From: Tetragonia tetragonoides
Lineage: Eukaryota > Streptophyta > Magnoliopsida > Caryophyllales > Aizoaceae
DNA: 64,000 bases
Direction of reading: 5' to 3'
Assembly (NCBI GenBank): GCA_038025085.1
Contig: CM076150.1
Location: 498,501 to 562,500 of the forward strand
Part shown: positions 1-13,166 of the stretch, one piece after another
How positions within the stretch are numbered: position 1 is the stretch's first letter
Layout: every line of letters starts with the position of its first letter
Translations under genes and position numbers: made by a program
The notes under the pieces: model-generated
Seen by the model: only the letters and a program-made list of their open reading frames with translations
What the model was told of the DNA's origin: nothing
Database searches by the model: none

Positions 1-1201
1 ATTAGTTGAGGTGTGATACTAACTTCTGTTCCTCTTATTTTTTCTGTTTTTTTTTTTAATTTTTTTTTTTTTACCATTCAAAATTGGGTTGGGAAATAAT
101 ATTTTAGATGTGTACCTTAAAGTTAATGCTGGCACAGGTAACGATGGTTCATTGGGTGTTTTGTCTTACTAGGATGGATATAAATAACATTGAGGCGATT
201 CAGGATACGGTGGGGGTGATATCCGTTTAAGATAACATGTGAGGGTGAGATTAAGATGGTTTAGGCATGTCCAAACAAGGCACCATGTTTGATTGAGATA
301 TTGAGTAGGTGCAGAGAGATTACTCAGATGGTAGGAGGTAGACGTAGGAAGACTAATTAGGTAAGGTGTGGCCCTTCTAGAGCTCACATAGGAAATGTCC
401 CTAGATAGGAACTTGTGTTACTTGTGTAGTCCTGTAGGGGACTGCAAGTCTGCAAGTAGGGGTTGCAGTTGTAGCATTCTAACCACCCAGTCGCCTTTAG
501 CTTATTTTTGCTTGAGCATTTGCCATTTACTTGCTTGTTGTAAACCCTGCAGGGGGCCTAGGGCCACTGTAGGTTTTAGTGGACGTTAACTTGAGGGCCC
601 ATGGGATTAGTCAAGCAACGCTTGGATACCCATGTTATCTAAAAAAATAACTGAATTGCTTGTCTTGTTTATTTATTTGCTTGTTAGCAGGTTTGAGGTT
701 TATTCTACCATCCAAAATTTTAACTCCACTTTCCATATCATTTGCAATTTCTTTGTGCACGATTTGTATAACTTCTAGTAGCTAGTACTACTATTATAAC
801 TTTTCTAATATCACTATTAATGTTATTTCAATTCTTTTATTATTTCTTTCCTACCCAACTACTTTCTCTAGGTTCAAAAATGGTTGAACTAAGTTCAGTT
901 TTGCTCCTGGGATGCTTTAGTTATCAACTGAATCTTTTTGCTCTTTGTCTGTATTTTGCAACTCGCCTCTTTGCGAGTATTTGTTAATAGGGATTAGTGT
1001 TTAGACAATATACATCTTGGAAGAAAAAGAAGGGTCTTGGATATTGGAATATGTAGTCAATCATGAATTCATGTACTAGTTATCTACCCTCTGTTGCTGT
1101 ATCCGCTGGGACTCGCATGTACTACTAGTCAAATATATTCGTCATTTCACCATGTATTACCATATTTTGGTCTTGTAACTGCCATACTTTGTTTGTTGTA
1201 G
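1..1201. other. Upstream intron sequence of the MLK gene, with a SINE-like tail
   Basis: No exon of the kinase could be read here. The next upstream exon of this family should code for the segment just before the conserved RYHYNVA block, and it is not visible, so this stretch is probably one large intron whose 5' end lies outside the window. It holds poly-T runs near positions 48-72 and a SINE-like 3' end at 575-650. Confidence 0.6.
575..650 (+). mobile_element. SINE 3'-end fragment with A-rich tail
   Basis: The segment carries GGGCCCATGGGATTAGTCAA, then a GCTTGGATACCCATGTTAT-like end and a short A tail. The same 3' end occurs in reverse orientation at 45054-45123, where clear target-site duplications show it is a retroposon end. 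The 5' limit of this copy was not found. Confidence 0.5.
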
Positions 1202-4074
1202 ATACCATTATAATGTTGCGGATACTAGATTGGCACAACATGTGGATAGAGGAAATGATGATGGCCTGCTTATAAGCTCTGTGGCATCTTGTTCCAACTT
1301 ATGGGCATTGATTATGGATGCTGGCACTGGCTTCACAAGTCAAATTTATGAACTATCGCCTCATTTCTTGCACAAGGTGGGTTTTACAGCGATACTGTAT
1401 TTGTGCATCTAAATCTTCTTGAAATTGTCCTTTTGATTGATAAATTTTATGCCTAAATCTTTCAGGAGTGGATTATGGAGCAATGGGAGAAGAATTATTA
1501 CATCAGCTCTGTTGCCGGTGCTGGCAATGGAAGCTCCCTTGTTGTGATGTCCAAAGGTTTGTCATTCATCTATGCTTTTGAGGTTGATGGGAATAAAAAA
1601 ACTTTTGTGTTTCTTAGCTTTGCAGAAGAAAATGTGGGGGTTAACTTGACTGTTCCTCGTACTTGATTTTTATTATCTATCTATTTTTTATGTTTTGAGA
1701 AGTGTGCATGTGACTTGCTCTTCTTCTGTCAAGTCTGGAAATGTTACTATAAACAACAGATGTAGTGGGGGTTTCCAATCAACTTCTTAAAAATTGTACA
1801 TAAAGTGAAACTATCTGCTTGAGGCAGCAGCTACTACATTTTTTTTTTAATGGTGATTCTCCTCCCTCTCCGCCCTCTATTATTTATTAAATTATTATTA
1901 TTATTTTTTTTTTGAGGGTGAGGGTAGGGTCTGTCTTGCAAGGTTATCTAATTATTTGCCCTCGTGGTCCATAGAGGTTTGTGCACTTTCTAGGCTTGCG
2001 ATGTTTTTCTTTTAGCAAAGAGAACATAGCCAACTCCAAGCTTAATTCAAGCAATCATTTTCCTGATGCGGGAAAAAAAATACTCCTCTAACCAATCCTA
2101 CATTGGGGCTTTATATAGGATAGGGTGGTAGGGAGGGGGTGCTATGGGCCAAAGCCTAAACCCTAGAACTCCCAGAACTGCAAAAGTGTGGTTCTCAACA
2201 TTTAACCCCGACCTTAGGGTCTGGTTGGGATCTCTAACAACTTGCGGTCTCCAATATTCTTCTTGGTTTTGTGATGTCATATATAATCCTGTTAAGTTAC
2301 TTTTTTGAAAGGTTACCAAATTTTATTTTACTAGGAATATCGCACTAATGGCTTCTGCTCTAAGTTACTTTTGTTCAAAGGTTACCAATTTTTATATAGT
2401 GAATTGATGAGCTGTTGTCACAGGTACTCAATATACTCAACAGTCATACAAAGTGAGTGACGCTTTTCCATTCAAGTGGATAAATAAGAAATGGAGGGAG
2501 GGATTCCATGTCACCTCAATGGCAACTGCTGGACCCAGATGGGGTGTTGTCATGTCCCGCAATGCTGGTTTCAGTGATCAGGTTTGATTCCTGGAACTTA
2601 AAAATGATACAAGCCATTTTGCTTAATTTTCAAGTATTGTCAAACCATTTTTGATAGCTGTTGACCCACTGTTGTATCGCTGAAATGGGTTAGTTACTTG
2701 TTGGTTCTCGCTGCTGAAATTTGGGAACACTATCTACCTGTTAATACTGAAATGCTGTATGGGCTTCCTTGTATATTTATTAATTGCTACTTTGTGGCAT
2801 TAACAGCTGATTAGCACCAATGCACTCTGAACCCGAGATGGCTTGGGTTGATTGACTATTTACTTTCTATATCCAGATTTAATGTTGATGGGATTTCCTA
2901 AAGATCCCTTTACTGTTCTTTCTGTTTTTTGCTTTTATCGGTTGATTGGCTATTTACTTTTTATATCTGGATGTTAAGCTGATGGGATCTCCCGAAGGCC
3001 TGTTTACTGATCTTTCTGTTATTTGTTTTTATAGGTTGTGGAACTAGATTTTCTGTATCCAAGTGAGGGTATTCACAAGCGTTGGGATGGTGGATACAGA
3101 ATAACATCGACAGCTGCTAATCATGATCAAGCTGCGCTCATCTTAAGTGTACCAAAGCGCAGACTGGGGGATGAAACTCAGGAAACATTGAGAACGTCAC
3201 AATTTCCAAGCACACATGTCAAGGTGAGTGTTGTCACAATTTCATAATAACTTGGTTCCCCATTCCTCGTGCTCATGTAATTAGAAGTGTTTAAGCATTT
3301 GATACCCTGTTATGGTGGTGTGTTGTGTTTCAATAATGTTTTCTTGTGGCCAAGATGCTATCACTAGGAAGCCAGGGAATAATTTTCCCGGTCTACTTTG
3401 TGGTAACAATTAGTCGCCGTGCTCTATTAGTAATATTATTCCCTTTGTCTGGGACTCTGGCTTGGCGTGGGTAGTGCAGTAGCGCACCACTGTACCCCCC
3501 TCCATTTGCTATTTTGCTCTAAGGAATGTCAAAGGTTCACGACTCCATAGTCCATCCTGCAAAGAAAGTTAAAAACTCCCTCCCTCTGAAATAACAGTCT
3601 TTGCCACTATTCGAGGATGTTTAGAAAAAATAGTCACTTTCCTAAAATATAATTTTTTGAAATATGGTTGTAAAGCCAAATTCATCGACAACTTTTACTC
3701 TTGTAGTTTGCACAACTAGGGATCAAGGTAACTTAGTACTCTATCAAATACCATTTTGGTAAAAAATGGAACAAATCTTTAATTTTGAGGTTATGTCACT
3801 GTGTGTGACATTTAGTTCCGGACATGCATACTCCATGATAGCAATGATCTTATTATGTGAGTGTTTGTCTTCTGGTCGGCACTCATTTGAATAAGATGGG
3901 TTGCGAATTGCAACTACTATAAGCTAATTGAAAGCACAAAATGATGTGTTTTTTTTTTTTTGGGTGTGTTTGGTGGTTTGATGGCACATGTTTGATGACC
4001 TCTTTTCTTTGCAGGATAAATGGGCAAAGAATCTGTATCTTGCGTGCTTGTGCTATGGACGAACTGTTTCGTGA
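1202..4074 (+). CDS. MUT9-like / casein kinase 1-like (HD16-type) protein kinase, 3' part only
   Basis: This is the C-terminal part of a plant nuclear Ser/Thr kinase of the MUT9-like (MLK/PPK) group, also annotated as casein kinase 1-like HD16. In other plants these kinases phosphorylate histone H3 and act in light, circadian and flowering control. Six exons are visible: 1202-1376, 1466-1556, 2424-2581, 3035-3223 and 4015-4074 are well defined, with the 1202 exon opening in phase after an AG acceptor; this gives five coding exons ending in TGA. The product reads from YHYNVADTRL through ISSVASCSNLWALIMDAGTG, WIMEQWEKNYYISSVAG, GYRITSTAANHDQAALILS and ends LYLACLCYGRTVS. This is the conserved tail (DUF7477-like) after the kinase domain. 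The kinase domain lies off the left edge. I recall the Arabidopsis relative At3g13670 as closest, without having searched. Correction to the exon count: five exons, not six, are supported. Confidence 0.87.
2090..2330 (+). repeat. TATA-containing repeat-like module inside an MLK intron
   Basis: Intron 1557-2423 contains CCAATCCTACATTGG followed by GCTTTATATAGG and GGGCCAAAGCC-type sequence. It looks like the promoter part of a short LTR (TRIM-like) element, but no terminal repeats or target duplication were found. The call is tentative. Confidence 0.25.
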
Positions 4075-5128
4075 AGTAAATGTAATTAGTGCCTTTGTAA
4101 CTGAAAACTCATTGTATGGGGTTGCCTAGGCTCTCCTTGTCCTCTTGATGTAAGAAATGAGCGGGGAGTCAAGTTGCTGTGATGGGGAACTTTGTTTCCC
4201 ACGTAATTGTGTGAAACTTGTTCCTATAGAATGTTGTATCCCTAAATTGTTACCGCTCACCCCATATTCAAAAGTGTTTATATAGTGTGGCGCTCTGCCT
4301 GTTCACTCAGTTCCCTGATGGGACTGGAAATTGGTTATAAGCTGCAGTGTTTTTGTTACCGTGCATCTGAGAACAGATTAGAAATGTTTAAGCATGTTTG
4401 AAAATACTGCGAACAAGTTGGAGCAACTTTATCATTCAATCTGGTTTACTAAACAGATCTGCTAAACCAGATCTGCTAGATATTGGAGGGAGTCAATTAC
4501 ATATCCAACTTTGTGTGCCATTTGCCATCCCAATTAATCCCAACATTCATGAATTTGTCATGTTTACAAACTTAATATTGCAAATTTGCAATAAATATAA
4601 AACTTTGATGTGGCAAATTTGAAAGGAGTGGTAATACATTAATGTGTGTCTAATGATCGCATAATTTGTAGTTTGAAAAAGTGAGGTGATTAGATTAGCT
4701 TAGACAATGCCGCTTGATCAGTACAAAATTGAGGTCAAATCTTAGCTGTAAATCAACCTGGGGGGTTAATTGTTACTTGTCTTTAACAGCCCTTTTGCTC
4801 TTTGATTGGCAAAATGGTAATCAAACTGACCCATCACGAAAATTAAAAACAATTAATAATGGTCAAGTTAGGCCATTTGATACCCAAAAAAAAAAGTCAT
4901 GAAAAATATTTTTTCACCCAAAAATATCTCCTTTTTAATCAGGGACAAAGAAAAATGATGAAAGCTGTTAACAAAATGAATTCTAGAAAATTTCCAAGAT
5001 TAATGAAAAAGATGAGATTATGTTTTTGGGGCAGAAGTTCCAAAGGAACTTTGTTGGACCATACTAATGCAGGTGGTGGTGCTACAGAGATGTTATCTAT
5101 TCGCCATTTCCCTGCCTGCTCACAAAGA

Positions 5129-5171
<43 letters not shown>

Positions 5172-5186
5172 GAGAGAGGAGAGAGA
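4075..5186. other. MLK 3' UTR, intergenic DNA and PSA2 5' leader
   Basis: Contains the 3' UTR of the kinase gene, AT-rich intergenic sequence, and near the right end an (AG)n run at about 5131-5185 that leads directly into the start codon of the next gene. No other gene was recognised. Open frames here are short and have no recognisable domains. Confidence 0.6.
5131..5185 (+). repeat. (AG)n microsatellite in 5' UTR
   Basis: A nearly pure GA dinucleotide run of about 50 bp sits immediately before ATG 5187. GA-rich leaders are common in plant 5' UTRs. Confidence 0.9.
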
Positions 5187-7575
<2,389 letters not shown>

Positions 7576-8696
7576 GTAAGTTCTGTTTACATTTTTCTTT
7601 TCTCTGTTTGATCTGATGCTGGATAAATGCATAATGGTCTGACTGTTGCCAAATGTCAATGCCTGAAATACTTTTAAAAATATGATCAGCTTAATAGAAC
7701 CTGTTTCAGGCAACATGTTTCTTGTAGTATATTTGGCTGCACTTGTAAGAGAGCCTGACAAAGTTTTGGCTTTTGACAGTAGATTGTTTGGAGCAACATA
7801 CGTACCCATTACCGCAGATGCACTGCAAAACTCAAGAAATGAGGATGAGTTGATGGCAGCTAATATTGTTTATCTTCTCAAACTTGTGAAGTGATTGTTG
7901 TCGGCAATAGAACTTTGACCATTTCAAGAGGGAGTCACAGATTAACCTGTAGGCGGGGGATGACAGGATGAGTAAAGCTTCCACAGAGTGATACAAGAAT
8001 TTGTGTTTGTAATATCATATTTCCTACATAAATTATACTTGTCAACCGGATTTACGAAGTTTTATGATGCTGCATTCTATGTGGCTAATATGTAATACAT
8101 AGTCACCAGTTATAGATGTGATTGATGTTAATAGTTTTCGACCTCTGCTTAGATCCTCCCTAACCTGCAGTTGTAATCTTGTCATTTGATTTGAAAATTT
8201 ATATGTAATGCATAGTCCTTTGCATTCACTGGGCTTCAACAGATATACACACTTCTCTTTCATTATTTCCACCTTGATCATTCATTCTGCTTGGACCTTA
8301 TTTACAAACAAATTGTATCTTTGAACGGGAATCTCTGTGAATGTAGACTGCAACACATACTACAGTTCCTGCTGGTCTAAGAGGTATAAGAATTCTTTTG
8401 TTTATTTTTTTCTCTCTTTTTTTTTATTGGTGATTTTGCCCTTCCTTGTAGCTAGAAGAACCTGGTTTAAACGATCTCACATTTGGTGCCAGCAGGAATT
8501 TGTGTATGAAGATTGATGGGATTTTAGTGTTAGCAATTTAGCATACTGAAGACAATGTCTTTATGTCAACAACCACAAAATGAGGCCCCAATTCGTTAGG
8601 CATCACAGTAAGACTGAAAATCAGAGCTCCTATATGTTGATTGGGATCAATCAAAATGAGAAATTAAGGATTCATATTGGCAAGCCTTTACAAAAA
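7576..8696. other. Convergent 3' regions of the PSA2-like and MTP genes
   Basis: Between two converging stop codons. It contains the duplicated PSA2 tail and AT-rich UTR sequence. Short open frames around 7682-7894 and 8042-8281 show no domain or codon pattern that I recognise, so I do not call genes here. Confidence 0.6.
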
Positions 8697-11600
8697 TCAA
8701 GGGTCAGTATTAGGCAGCCTACTAAGAACAGTGTGCTCTGGTTTGTGTTCGCATTCATAATCTAGATGAACAAAAGCTCGTTCTACTTGAGGGAGTTTCT
8801 CTAGCTTATTCTGCAGTGTCTCTCCAATGGCATGAGCTTCTTTCAAGCGAATTTCCTCAGGGAGTTCAATGTCAACCTATTCAAGCAAAATGGAAAATAG
8901 ATCAGTACATGTAAGAGTCAAGTCTTGATGAAGAAACATTTTCTTATTAGCAAATCTTGAGAGTAATATTGTAAAACCCAGATTTTCTACTGAAATAAGA
9001 AATGCAGGAAATCCTCCTACCTCCACAAAGTAAAGCACGCCAAAAGTGTAAGCACGAATGGTGTCAATACGCTTAACTTGAGGGTGTCGTAGAACAAGGT
9101 ATGTCAGTTTTTGCATGACCTCAGGAGGAGCCGCTTGTCCTACTAGCGAAACTGCAGATATATTCTTGTTGTTAGGATGGTAGCTCATGACATACAAAAA
9201 ACAAAACAACTACTCTTACATCTACATGCTTGTTATCAATGAAAAGTCTGTTGAAGTGCGGCTAGCTAGGTCTCAGAGTGTTTCTACAATTCTATTAATG
9301 GAGCAGAATAACAAAAAAGAGAAATAAAAAGCTGCGCCATTGTGAAGAGGTCGACCTGCATTCTCTATAACAGTTCCCGACCAGTTTGTTATTGTATAAA
9401 TTGCGAGGACAACAGCACCTGCAGGGTCAATCCACCAGTAAAACTTGTCACCAAGAATTGCAGCGAGTAAACCGACCACGTTTGTTACCACATCAAAATA
9501 GTGATCCTATACCACAGAAATGAACAGATTAGTCAAGCAAAAGGACTATAATCAGCCAAGGAAAGCATAAGAGTAGAAAATGTGTGCTGCTATTACCTTT
9601 GCATAAGCACGGACAATATCATTTCCTGAGCTTCTGCAGTAAAGGAACAGGACGAACTTTACAACTGTGGCCGAAATCATAATTACGCATAACCATATGA
9701 ACTGGCTCGATCTCATTTTTTCACCGGCTTCATTTTTGATTAATTGTTGGACACCCTGGACCAGAACTTGGAAACCTGTGAAACAAGATCAGAATTAGTG
9801 CCCCACCTGCCACATTAGGCAGCGGAGGATATGTACTAGAACAAGAAGTAAAAAAAAAAGGGTTCAATGGTCAAACACCTACCAAGGGTAGCCATAATAG
9901 CTGCAAATACGATGATGCCCACAGGCTGAACTCGTAGTTTCCCGATTGGGTATTTGTAAATATTGACGTTCTTCATGGACAGATGAGTAAACCAAAGTAT
10001 ACCACCCGCCATAAGGTCAAGCAAAGAATCCAATGTTGATGCAGCAATAGCTAAAGATCCAGTCTTTACAGTTGCATAAATCTATCATTTTAAGGGAAAA
10101 TAATGATTTAGTGATCAAAATTGAGCTAGAAAGAAGCATGATCCATACAACAAAACTGTATCATTTTCTGTGTTGTAGGCTTGCAGCAAGTCAACTACAG
10201 TGGAAGATATCCGGCAGCTGTTTGTCTGGCCGGTAAACAATCAAATGACTTGGACACAAGAGGGCATGATTCAAGCCCTGCAGGAATAATCTCCTGGAAC
10301 ACCTGAATCTGTTGCATTAAGAGGTGCCCCTTGAAAAAAAAATGATAGTTTTGGCAGATAGCGTTGTACCAGATCAGAGGCATGGAAGCTTCTTAATTGA
10401 TCACAGTGCGTGCCATAAAAATAATGAAAGCTGAAATAGTCTCAACAGAAACAGTATCATGTGATGCACTACCTTGAATGCCAATAATATGATATTAGCA
10501 TAATTTGAGATCTTCATGGCTCTTTCACTATCAGCTTGTTCCTCGTCATCTTCCTCTAGTGAATCTGAATCGACTACACGATCCACTTCCTCGAACGACT
10601 TCAATGTAGCAAATTGCTTCTCATAGTATTCCTTCACTCCTGGAAGGATGATGCAGCAGATTGCTCAGTCTCACAGATAATATGCCCCTCCCCAAAGAAA
10701 AAGAAAAAACGAAGACAAAACATCTTTGATCACATAACAAAGATGCATATTGTCCTCAACCAAAACTCTTCCCCACACTAATACTGAATTGTATTCAGAT
10801 TTGGGTCACACCTCACTGACAGATGAAAGCAAGCATTGTGGTTCCAGAAGTCACTAATTGTACCATGACCATCTACATTCCACTAAGGGCTCGTTTACTA
10901 CCTTGCAATCAAAATGCAATGCAATGCAATCAACTTATAGAGTATATGTGGGGTGAAAAGTAAAGGGGAGTGAGAGGAGAAGGATGGAAAAAGTGGGGTT
11001 AATTGCATTATCTAATGTAATCACAATTGCTCAATTTTTCCAATGTAATGGTGATTACTTTGGATGATGTAATCAAACTCACTTTTTCTATATCTTTTCA
11101 CCCCCTTCTTCCTTTTCCACCACACATTTACTCTATAAAATAATTGCATTGCATTGCAATTGATTGCAAGGTAGTAAACACCACCTAATTGTAATCTTTC
11201 TTCCAATAAAGCACTAATACATTACAAAGTATGCTAAACCATCAAATCAGCTGCAAAAGTATAAACTTTAGTAGGGCACTTTTCCCTTTTAAGCATTTTG
11301 GCAAAGATCAAAAAGAAGAATATTCTTTGTACCATAAAAGATTAGATACACTAAACGAAGGACCCATAAAAAGATCGCCACCATTTACAAGAATCCAGCC
11401 TATATTTGCCCATTTTTATGCCAAGTTTCAACAAATGAATATGAAACAGAGCCCCCATGCAAAAAGGAGTAATTTGACTCAACTGATTAGGGAGATAGAG
11501 AGAGAAAGAGAGAGAGAGAGAGAACCTGGAGTAAAGGAAGGAGTTTTGGAGAAATCAACATCATAAGGGCACTCATCATCAATCCCATGGCGAAGCTTTT

Positions 11601-11736
11601 CAGGCAATCTTGAAATGAATTCGTTTCTCAAAGAGTTCACCGACGTACCGCGACTCAGTCTGCGACTGCTTCGCCTACTCAGTATCCGACCTGGGCTCCC
11701 AAGCAATGGCGAGTTCGGACCCGAATTTCCATCCAT
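8697..11736 (-). CDS. MTP10: Metal tolerance protein (Mn-type cation diffusion facilitator), MTP9/MTP10-like
   Basis: Seven exons on the minus strand (11526-11736, 10473-10639, 9883-10081, 9597-9775, 9356-9506, 9021-9151, 8697-8876) join to 405 aa, a normal length for the family. The product is a membrane proton-coupled divalent metal transporter. The two Mn-CDF metal-site motifs (DxxxD) are visible in [19 protein letters not shown] and [14 protein letters not shown]. Other marks are [38 protein letters not shown], and the C-terminal cytosolic domain with [20 protein letters not shown] and [17 protein letters not shown]. The N-terminus is Arg/Ser rich and the linker after it is acidic (SLEEDDEEQ). 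Family knowledge: plant MTP8-11 move Mn into vacuole, Golgi or prevacuolar compartments. MTP9 versus MTP10 cannot be separated by eye. A MITE sits in intron 1 and a SINE in intron 2. Confidence 0.9.
10225..10341 (+). mobile_element. tRNA-derived SINE in MTP intron 2
   Basis: Has an A-box-like CCGGTAAACAA, a B-box-like ATGATTCAAGCC and an end GAGGTGCCCCTTG followed by an A run. The same three parts in the same order occur at 42095-42202, so the two are copies of one family. Target duplications were not resolved. Confidence 0.5.
10887..11185. mobile_element. Tourist-like (PIF/Harbinger) MITE in MTP intron 1
   Basis: The left end GGGCTCGTTTACTACCTTGC and the reverse complement of the right end, GGTGGTGTTTACTACCTTGC, form terminal inverted repeats. 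The similarity continues for about 70 bp through GCAATGCAATGCAAT runs. The element is flanked by TAA on both sides (10884-10886 and 11186-11188), the trinucleotide target duplication of PIF/Harbinger elements. Length is 299 bp with no coding capacity. Confidence 0.8.
11501..11522. repeat. (GA)n microsatellite at MTP intron 1 donor
   Basis: A GA run (CT on the coding strand) begins right at the exon 1 donor of the MTP gene. Confidence 0.8.
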
Positions 11737-12434
11737 TTTTTTATTTAATTAAAATTAGTAGTCCAAAACCCAGAAAAAATAATGGGTCTGAAATTCTATG
11801 GTGATGAGCAAGCTTTATAATTTGTGTTGTTTGATTTGATGAGTTTGATTTAAAAGGAGTGGGCTAAGTACATTTGTTGAATGTTTCTTCACTCAAGTCC
11901 TTTTCTTTTACAGATTGGTAGTATTTTACTAGGTGTCCACGAGTATTGTTTTCCTTCATTGACTTTGCTTCATTATTTTAGAATATGAATAATAAAGGCG
12001 TTTCAGTTCATGAAGGTCAAACAATGAACAGGCATGGGATATGTTCATTTTCCCCGGGCGTGATGCTTGACGAAACTCCTTAGATATTGTTCATCATTAT
12101 TATTGTTTCATTTTGGTGATGATTGACCAAGCACACCTTTCACACTATTCTTTCCGAAAGAGTTATGGGATTTTAATCATGTCATAAGATTAGTAGTGTT
12201 GAAAGGCATTGCCTGGGTTGTGACAATGAAGGTGTTGGCCGTGTCGCAACAGTCGTTTGTGCGTCCTGGAAACTTAATCATCTCTTTACTCTAAAATGAT
12301 TGTAGAACAGTTGCAGAGCTCAAATTTGAAAATCAAGCATCAGTTTCCTCAATTTATTCATATGAACAACATGAATTTTCACATTTGCAAGAACAAAATT
12401 TGACAAGGCAAAATCTCTCACACTCGCAATCTCA
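11737..12434. other. Upstream region of the MTP gene up to the retrotransposon
   Basis: AT-rich 5' region of the minus-strand MTP gene. No open frame or clear promoter element was recognised. It ends at the target-site duplication of the Copia element. Confidence 0.5.
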
Positions 12435-12439
12435 AAACT

Positions 12440-13082
12440 TGTTGAGGTAACGCCCCAAATACCAAATAATATTTAGTTGTGTTTTATTTTAGTTTTGTAA
12501 AGAAATAAAATAAAACAAAAGAAAAAGAAAAGAAAAAGAATTAGAAAAGAAATAGGACTGTGATTGGGCTTAATGTCTTTAAGGGTTAGGCAAGCCTTGA
12601 TTGATTATAAAAGAACCATCAGAGGCTTATGCAAAACGGCAGAAGCAGAGCACAGCCGAACAAAAAGAAAGGAAGAGAGCCAGTGAGTGAGAGACAAACA
12701 AAGAGGTTTGTTCCAGTTCACGGTTAATTCGGTTTGTTTGGGTGAAGATAATCGGAGTATTCGGATCGGTCATCGACAGGTATTTTGTGGGTGTATCTTT
12801 GGTTTTGTGAGAGTACCAAATTGAGTTAGGGTTTGTCAATTTGTGCTAGTACCAAAGATAGTTTGTTTACTTGTTGCTTGATCTTGTGATTGTTGCCGAT
12901 TGTAATCTTGATTATCATAGTGGATTATTATTTAGTGCGTGGAGAACCGCACCGTGGTTTTTCCCCTAATTGAGAGGGGTTTTCCACGTAAAATTGTTTG
13001 TGTTGTTTTTGGGTTCTTGCACTTTATTTTTCCGATTATCTGTTATTGTGATTGTGGGTAAATACCGTAGTTTTCCCCAACA
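12440..13082 (+). repeat. 5' LTR of the gag-only Copia element
   Basis: A 643-bp LTR starting TGTTGAGG and ending CCCCAACA. It contains GATTATAAAAGAACC, a good TATA box, about 170 bp from its start. Confidence 0.92.
12605..12612 (+). promoter_or_regulatory. TATA box in the 5' LTR
   Basis: GATTATAAAAGAAC in the 5' LTR is a plausible Pol II TATA box. The same sequence lies in the 3' LTR, where it could drive transcription outward towards the GTPase gene's antisense strand. Confidence 0.55.
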
Positions 13083-13083
13083 G

Positions 13084-13095
13084 TGGTATCAGAGC
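13084..13095 (+). other. Primer-binding site, initiator Met tRNA type
   Basis: TGGTATCAGAGC one base after the 5' LTR is the standard plant Copia primer-binding site, complementary to the 3' end of initiator methionyl-tRNA. Confidence 0.92.
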
Positions 13096-13166
13096 TTTTG
13101 GTTGTAGGATCGGTGGTGGGAAAATTACTATATTTGTTGAAGGAGGAATTATTTTGTGCAAGTAAC

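Noticed and set aside
3566..3780. Possible Stowaway MITE (CTCCCTCCCTCTGAAATAAC)
   Set aside because: The left end resembles Stowaway, but no matching inverted right end with TA duplications was found nearby.
7682..7894. 70-codon frame after the PSA2-like stop
   Set aside because: Located in the 3' UTR with no similarity that I recognise. Open length is not unusual.
12627..12839. 70-codon minus-strand frame in each LTR (also at 14698-14910)
   Set aside because: The two copies are identical because the LTRs are. It lies antisense across the LTR promoter and leader and has no known domain.
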